Below the pieces are notes generated by a model. That model saw only the letters and a program-made list of their open reading frames with translations. It ran no database searches and was not told the DNA's origin. The translations under genes and the position numbers were made by a program. Below, piece after piece: positions 60,921 to 64,000 of a DNA stretch of 64,000 nucleotides (position 1 is its first letter; each line of letters opens with the position of its first letter). Source of the stretch: CAZMNY01 sp964635375 (GTDB lineage: Bacteria > Planctomycetota > Planctomycetia > Pirellulales > Pirellulaceae); NCBI GenBank assembly GCA_964635375.1, contig CAZWOU010000003.1, positions 50,649 to 114,648 of the forward strand, written 5' to 3'.

Positions 60921-62966
60921 GTGGCTAGAGTTATTGTATCGAGAATGCAGACTATTTTCACCAATCACAGAAAAACGCCAGAGCTAGCCGCCAAGAAGCA
61001 TGGCAAGAGAGAGTCGGGTTTGGATCGATCGAATTGGGCCGCGTGGACGCAATATCTGGAGAAACGGTGCAATCGGCCCAGCCTCTGCGAGATCTTGGAC
61101 TCCCCTCGCACGGCGCCGCTGGGGTGGTGTTTGCCCCAGCGAGCCGCTGAGTCGAAACCGCTCATCGAACTCCTCCACGAGTCTCGGAAAGGGCGAGCGA
61201 CCACCCTCAGGGGCGAATCCATCGCGCAAACTGCGACCTGCTGGCTGAGCCCGGGGCCTGTCGATCTCGATGATGGAGTTGCCGTAACGCGACCTTTGTC
61301 TCGGCAAGCGACTCCGATCGATGTCCAGGCGAGTTCTCTGGACCCGCTCGGCGAGTCCTCCGACGCTGACGCCGAACTCAGTCTGGCCTACGATTGTCTG
61401 GCGTGGGCTGACGCGATTCCCTGGCTGGCGTCCGCGATCCCCGAAACGACTTGGAATGAACTGCTCGAGGCTATTCTCCAAGTAGCGGAGCAGGCCGACC
61501 TGGGACGATTGGACTGCCCACTTGCCGCACAACTGCTCACTGGCGAACTGCCCTTTCGTTTGGCCTACGGCCTCCCGGAGATCGACGCCTGTTTCGCCCT
61601 CTCGGCGCCCGCGAACGAAATGATGTCTCGAGCTGCGATTGAGCTGCTCGACGATGACGGGCTGCCGCACGCTTCGCAACTGCCAATCTTTCGCCCCCTA
61701 ATGGCCAGTTGGACTCGCTGTCAGTTGCTCGCCACGACTACAGCTCTCGGCGAGCGAGCGCGGGGCCGCCGAAACGCAAACGCCAAGAGGTCAAGCTCGG
61801 CTCGAAAGGCTGGGGCCAAAGAGCTTGCAGGTGACTCGATCCAAGACTCGGCGTTCGACAAGCAAGGTCTAATTCAATACGAACTGGGCGCCGCGCAAAT
61901 CCTTCGGCTGACCCGACGCGATGGCGGCCAGATTCTCACCGATGGACCGGGAGGCGAATGGTGCGAACCATTCTTCCAAGCCTTATTCAAGCTGACAGGC
62001 AGTGAACAGCAGCAGGCCGCCGCGCGGAATATCCTGCCTCGCGGTAAGAAACTTTGGCCCGTCGAGAGAGCCAAAACCAAGAGGAGCAAGACGGCTGCCT
62101 TTTCCCCCAGCGTCTGCTCCGAGTGGGCGGGATTGGTCAATATGCGGCCGGAGTGGAAGAGGAACTCGCCTCAATGGGCGGCCTGCTTCCACCATCAGAC
62201 GCTCCAAACTGAACTTATTGTTGGCAAACAGACCCTTTGTCGCGGCGATTGGCCCTTGGCCGTAACTGTTGACGGACGACCGCTAAAGCCGGTGTCCGAC
62301 TGGACGGAAGCCTGTTGGTTCAAAGATTCCGATGTGAACTATCTTGAATTGGAAATTCAATTGAACGGCGGCTGGCGCGTACAACGACAGTTGCTACTGG
62401 CGTTGGAGGACGATTTTCTGTTTGTCGCGGACGCCGTCTTGAATGAAGACCGCCCCAGTAAGGAAAGCGATACGGCCGACATTGGATACGTCGGGCAACT
62501 TCCGATCCTGGAATCTATCGTCTTTCGCCGAGCCAAAGAGACTCGCGACGGCATGTTGTGCGGCAACGAGAACAAGCCCCTCGCGAACGGACTACCACTT
62601 GCTTTGCCCGAATGGCGAATTGAAAAATCGATTGGCGAACTGACCAATACAGTGCAAGGTCTTCAGCTCGAAATCCACACCACCGGCGCGGCGCTATACG
62701 CTCCCCTATTCTTCGATCTATCCGCGTCTCGCCTGAAACGCGAGCCAACTTGGAGAAGACTGACCGTGGCTCGCCAGCTGGCCATCGAACCGAGCGACGT
62801 GGCGGTTGCCTACCGCATCGAAACAGGTTCCAAACAGTGGCTCATCTATCGCTCGCTCGCAGCCAGTGCGAACCGAACCGTGCTCGGACTAAACTTGGTA
62901 AGTGAGTTTCTCTGTGCACGTTTCAATCGACGAGGGGATGCTGAGACGATTATTGAAATCGAATGA
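60921..62966 (+). CDS. Large protein of unknown function
   Basis: 681 residues from the GTG at 60921; an ATG at 60945 is equally plausible. It has no signal peptide. The N-terminal 300 residues are mostly helical (LAYDCLAWADAIPWLASAIP, TWNELLEAILQVAEQADLGR), like an (alpha/alpha) barrel. The basic linker about 285-305 is Arg/Lys/Ala-rich. The C-terminal half is beta-rich (LAVTVDGRPLKPVSDWTEAC, YLELEIQLNGGWRVQRQLLL, DDFLFVADAVLNED). This helical-plus-beta layout is reminiscent of heparinase II/III or other polysaccharide lyases, but I cannot find their catalytic Tyr/His pair with confidence. Confidence 0.75.
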   Translation: MARVIVSRMQTIFTNHRKTPELAAKKHGKRESGLDRSNWAAWTQYLEKRCNRPSLCEILDSPRTAPLGWCLPQRAAESKPLIELLHESRKGRATTLRGESIAQTATCWLSPGPVDLDDGVAVTRPLSRQATPIDVQASSLDPLGESSDADAELSLAYDCLAWADAIPWLASAIPETTWNELLEAILQVAEQADLGRLDCPLAAQLLTGELPFRLAYGLPEIDACFALSAPANEMMSRAAIELLDDDGLPHASQLPIFRPLMASWTRCQLLATTTALGERARGRRNANAKRSSSARKAGAKELAGDSIQDSAFDKQGLIQYELGAAQILRLTRRDGGQILTDGPGGEWCEPFFQALFKLTGSEQQQAAARNILPRGKKLWPVERAKTKRSKTAAFSPSVCSEWAGLVNMRPEWKRNSPQWAACFHHQTLQTELIVGKQTLCRGDWPLAVTVDGRPLKPVSDWTEACWFKDSDVNYLELEIQLNGGWRVQRQLLLALEDDFLFVADAVLNEDRPSKESDTADIGYVGQLPILESIVFRRAKETRDGMLCGNENKPLANGLPLALPEWRIEKSIGELTNTVQGLQLEIHTTGAALYAPLFFDLSASRLKREPTWRRLTVARQLAIEPSDVAVAYRIETGSKQWLIYRSLAASANRTVLGLNLVSEFLCARFNRRGDAETIIEIE

Positions 62967-62991
62967 TAGTGAATCTTTTGGCGAATGAAGA

Positions 62992-63708
62992 ATGTCTGAC
63001 TTGAAGCGTGTCATTTCCGATAATATCAACGGCATTCGCGAGCGGATCGAGTCGGCCGCAGTTTCTGCCGGCCGGCAGGCTAGCGAGGTCACGCTGGTTG
63101 GAGTCACAAAATACGTGGCCCCGCCACTCGCCAGACTCGTCGTCGAATCGGGTGTGGCCGACCTGGGCGAGAGTCGGCCTCAAGCGTTGTTGCAAAAGGA
63201 AGAAGCCCTGCGAGATCTTCCGAATGTAAGGTGGCATCTGATCGGCCAACTCCAGCGCAATAAAGTCCGCCGTGTTATTACACTGGCCCACCTGATTCAC
63301 TCGGCAGACCGTTGGAAACTGCTGCGCACTCTGCACCAGGTCGCGGAAGAACTCGACATCGAGCAAGTCGACGTGCTGCTGGAAGTGAACATTTCTGAAG
63401 ATGAGACCAAGCATGGTTTTCAGGCCGACTCGCTTCCCGAAGTACTCGACCAACTCGGCAGCATCCCCCGAATTCAAGTGGCCGGGTTGATGGCGATGGC
63501 GGGACGCACCGCCAGCGACGCCCAAGTTCAGCGTCAGTTTGCCGCGTGCCGTGAACTCAGAGACCAGCTTGTCGCCAATTCGCCAGCCAACGCTCCTCTG
63601 CACGACTTGTCGATGGGCATGAGTGGCGATTATGAGCTCGGCATCAAAGAAGGCGCCACCATCGTTCGAATTGGCTCGGGACTGTTCGAAGGAATCGCAA
63701 ATGATTGA
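62992..63708 (+). CDS. yggS: YggS/PLPBP family PLP-binding protein
   Basis: 238 residues, a single alanine-racemase-like TIM barrel. The PLP Lys is in VTLVGVTKYVAPPLARLVVE. Conserved landmarks are ADLGESRPQALLQKEEAL (GENRVQE in most members), WHLIGQLQRNKVRRVI, LLEVNISEDETKHGF, VAGLMAMAGRTASDAQ and LSMGMSGDYELGIKEGATIV, then RIGSGLF. It binds pyridoxal phosphate without known catalysis and keeps B6 vitamers and amino-acid pools balanced. It overlaps the DUF167 gene by 8 bp, a pairing also seen in other bacteria. Confidence 0.95.
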   Translation: MSDLKRVISDNINGIRERIESAAVSAGRQASEVTLVGVTKYVAPPLARLVVESGVADLGESRPQALLQKEEALRDLPNVRWHLIGQLQRNKVRRVITLAHLIHSADRWKLLRTLHQVAEELDIEQVDVLLEVNISEDETKHGFQADSLPEVLDQLGSIPRIQVAGLMAMAGRTASDAQVQRQFAACRELRDQLVANSPANAPLHDLSMGMSGDYELGIKEGATIVRIGSGLFEGIAND

Positions 63709-64000
63709 ACTCGAGCGCCATCGTGAGGGAGTCATTCTTCCAGTGAAAGCCCAACCTGGTTCGCGGCGAAACGAGGTCCGCGGCGAGCATGACGGGTCCC
63801 TTAAGGTCTGTGTGACTCAGGTCGCTGAGAAGGGCAAGGCCAACAAGTCACTCATTCATCAACTCGCCAAGTCGCTTGGGCTGCGCAAGTCGCAGATCGA
63901 GTTGCTTGGCGGCGCCAGCTCGTCCGAGAAGAAATTTCTCATCCGTGAAGTGGAGCCACTAGAGCTGGAAGCCAAACTCAATCAACTCCTCACCAGTTAG
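63701..64000 (+). CDS. DUF167 (YggU-like) protein
   Basis: 99 residues, complete, with its stop codon on the last three bases of the window. VILPVKAQPGSRRNEVRGEH, VTQVAEKGKANKSLIHQLAK and KSQIELLGGASSSEKKFLI are the family hallmarks (basic KAQPGSR loop and the GKAN segment). It forms a small alpha/beta fold of unknown biochemical role. Co-translation with yggS is suggested by the 8-bp overlap. Confidence 0.94.
   Translation: MIELERHREGVILPVKAQPGSRRNEVRGEHDGSLKVCVTQVAEKGKANKSLIHQLAKSLGLRKSQIELLGGASSSEKKFLIREVEPLELEAKLNQLLTS

Noticed and set aside
1..64000. tRNA, rRNA, CRISPR arrays, transposases, phage integration sites
   Set aside because: No conserved T-loop sequences, rRNA segments, regular spacer-repeat arrays, transposase motifs or attachment-type repeats were noticed.

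Overview
The window looks like a draft-assembly piece of a Planctomycetota chromosome, probably from the Pirellula side of the phylum. The evidence is the family mix: a type II secretion (T2SS)-like operon with a multi-N-domain secretin-like protein, PQQ/LamG and FG-GAP secreted proteins, DUF3500 and YdjY-type exported proteins, an NPYQSP-type membrane protein, and a PrkA-DUF444-SpoVR cluster. The sequence is moderately GC-rich, which gives long shadow ORFs. I saw no rRNA, tRNA, CRISPR array, insertion sequence or phage gene. Two runs of exactly ten N (21602-21611 and 38436-38445) are scaffold joins, each inside a gene.

Layout. 1-965 is the end of a CehA/McbA-like PHP metallohydrolase. 1072-16797 (minus strand) is a T2SS/pseudopilus operon read as secretin-like protein, HEAT/coiled-coil protein, GspE, F, G, H, I, J, K, then a PilM/PilN-like GspL and a PilO/PilP-like protein with an inserted cadherin-like domain. 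The secretin-like protein has about eight periplasmic ring-type repeats but no visible outer-membrane barrel. 17096-19641 is a histidine kinase/OmpR-type regulator pair with an 11-bp-period repeat upstream. 19811-22007 holds an SDR oxidoreductase and a gap-split exported protein. 22308-26405 is a very large exported PQQ/LamG protein.

26761-36852 is a chemotaxis operon: cheA (hybrid with a receiver domain), cheW, a haem-sensing chemoreceptor, a NIT-domain chemoreceptor, cheB and cheR. It carries three anomalies: a one-base frameshift in cheA, a CheB receiver that has lost its phospho-acceptor segment, and the frameshifted 3' end of a third chemoreceptor just before cheB. No flagellar or pilus motor genes are present in the window.

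36890-51168 is a mixed region of metabolic and exported proteins: a PQQ propeller, an acyl-CoA synthetase, an FG-GAP protein, an M14 carboxypeptidase, a Gly/Pro-rich protein, DUF3500, an aldo/keto reductase, membrane proteins and MenC. 51604-59860 carries a lone receiver protein, then the PrkA kinase, DUF444 protein, a small protein and SpoVR (the stress/sporulation-type PrkA-YeaH-YcgB set), a hypothetical protein, HemQ and a membrane protein. The end holds a YdjY-type protein, a large unrecognised protein, YggS (PLP homeostasis) and a DUF167 protein that ends exactly at the window edge.

The best candidates for something undescribed are the secretion operon, with its barrel-less stacked-ring protein, its fused PilO-cadherin-PilP protein and a shared upstream motif, and the chemotaxis operon with its altered phosphorelay.
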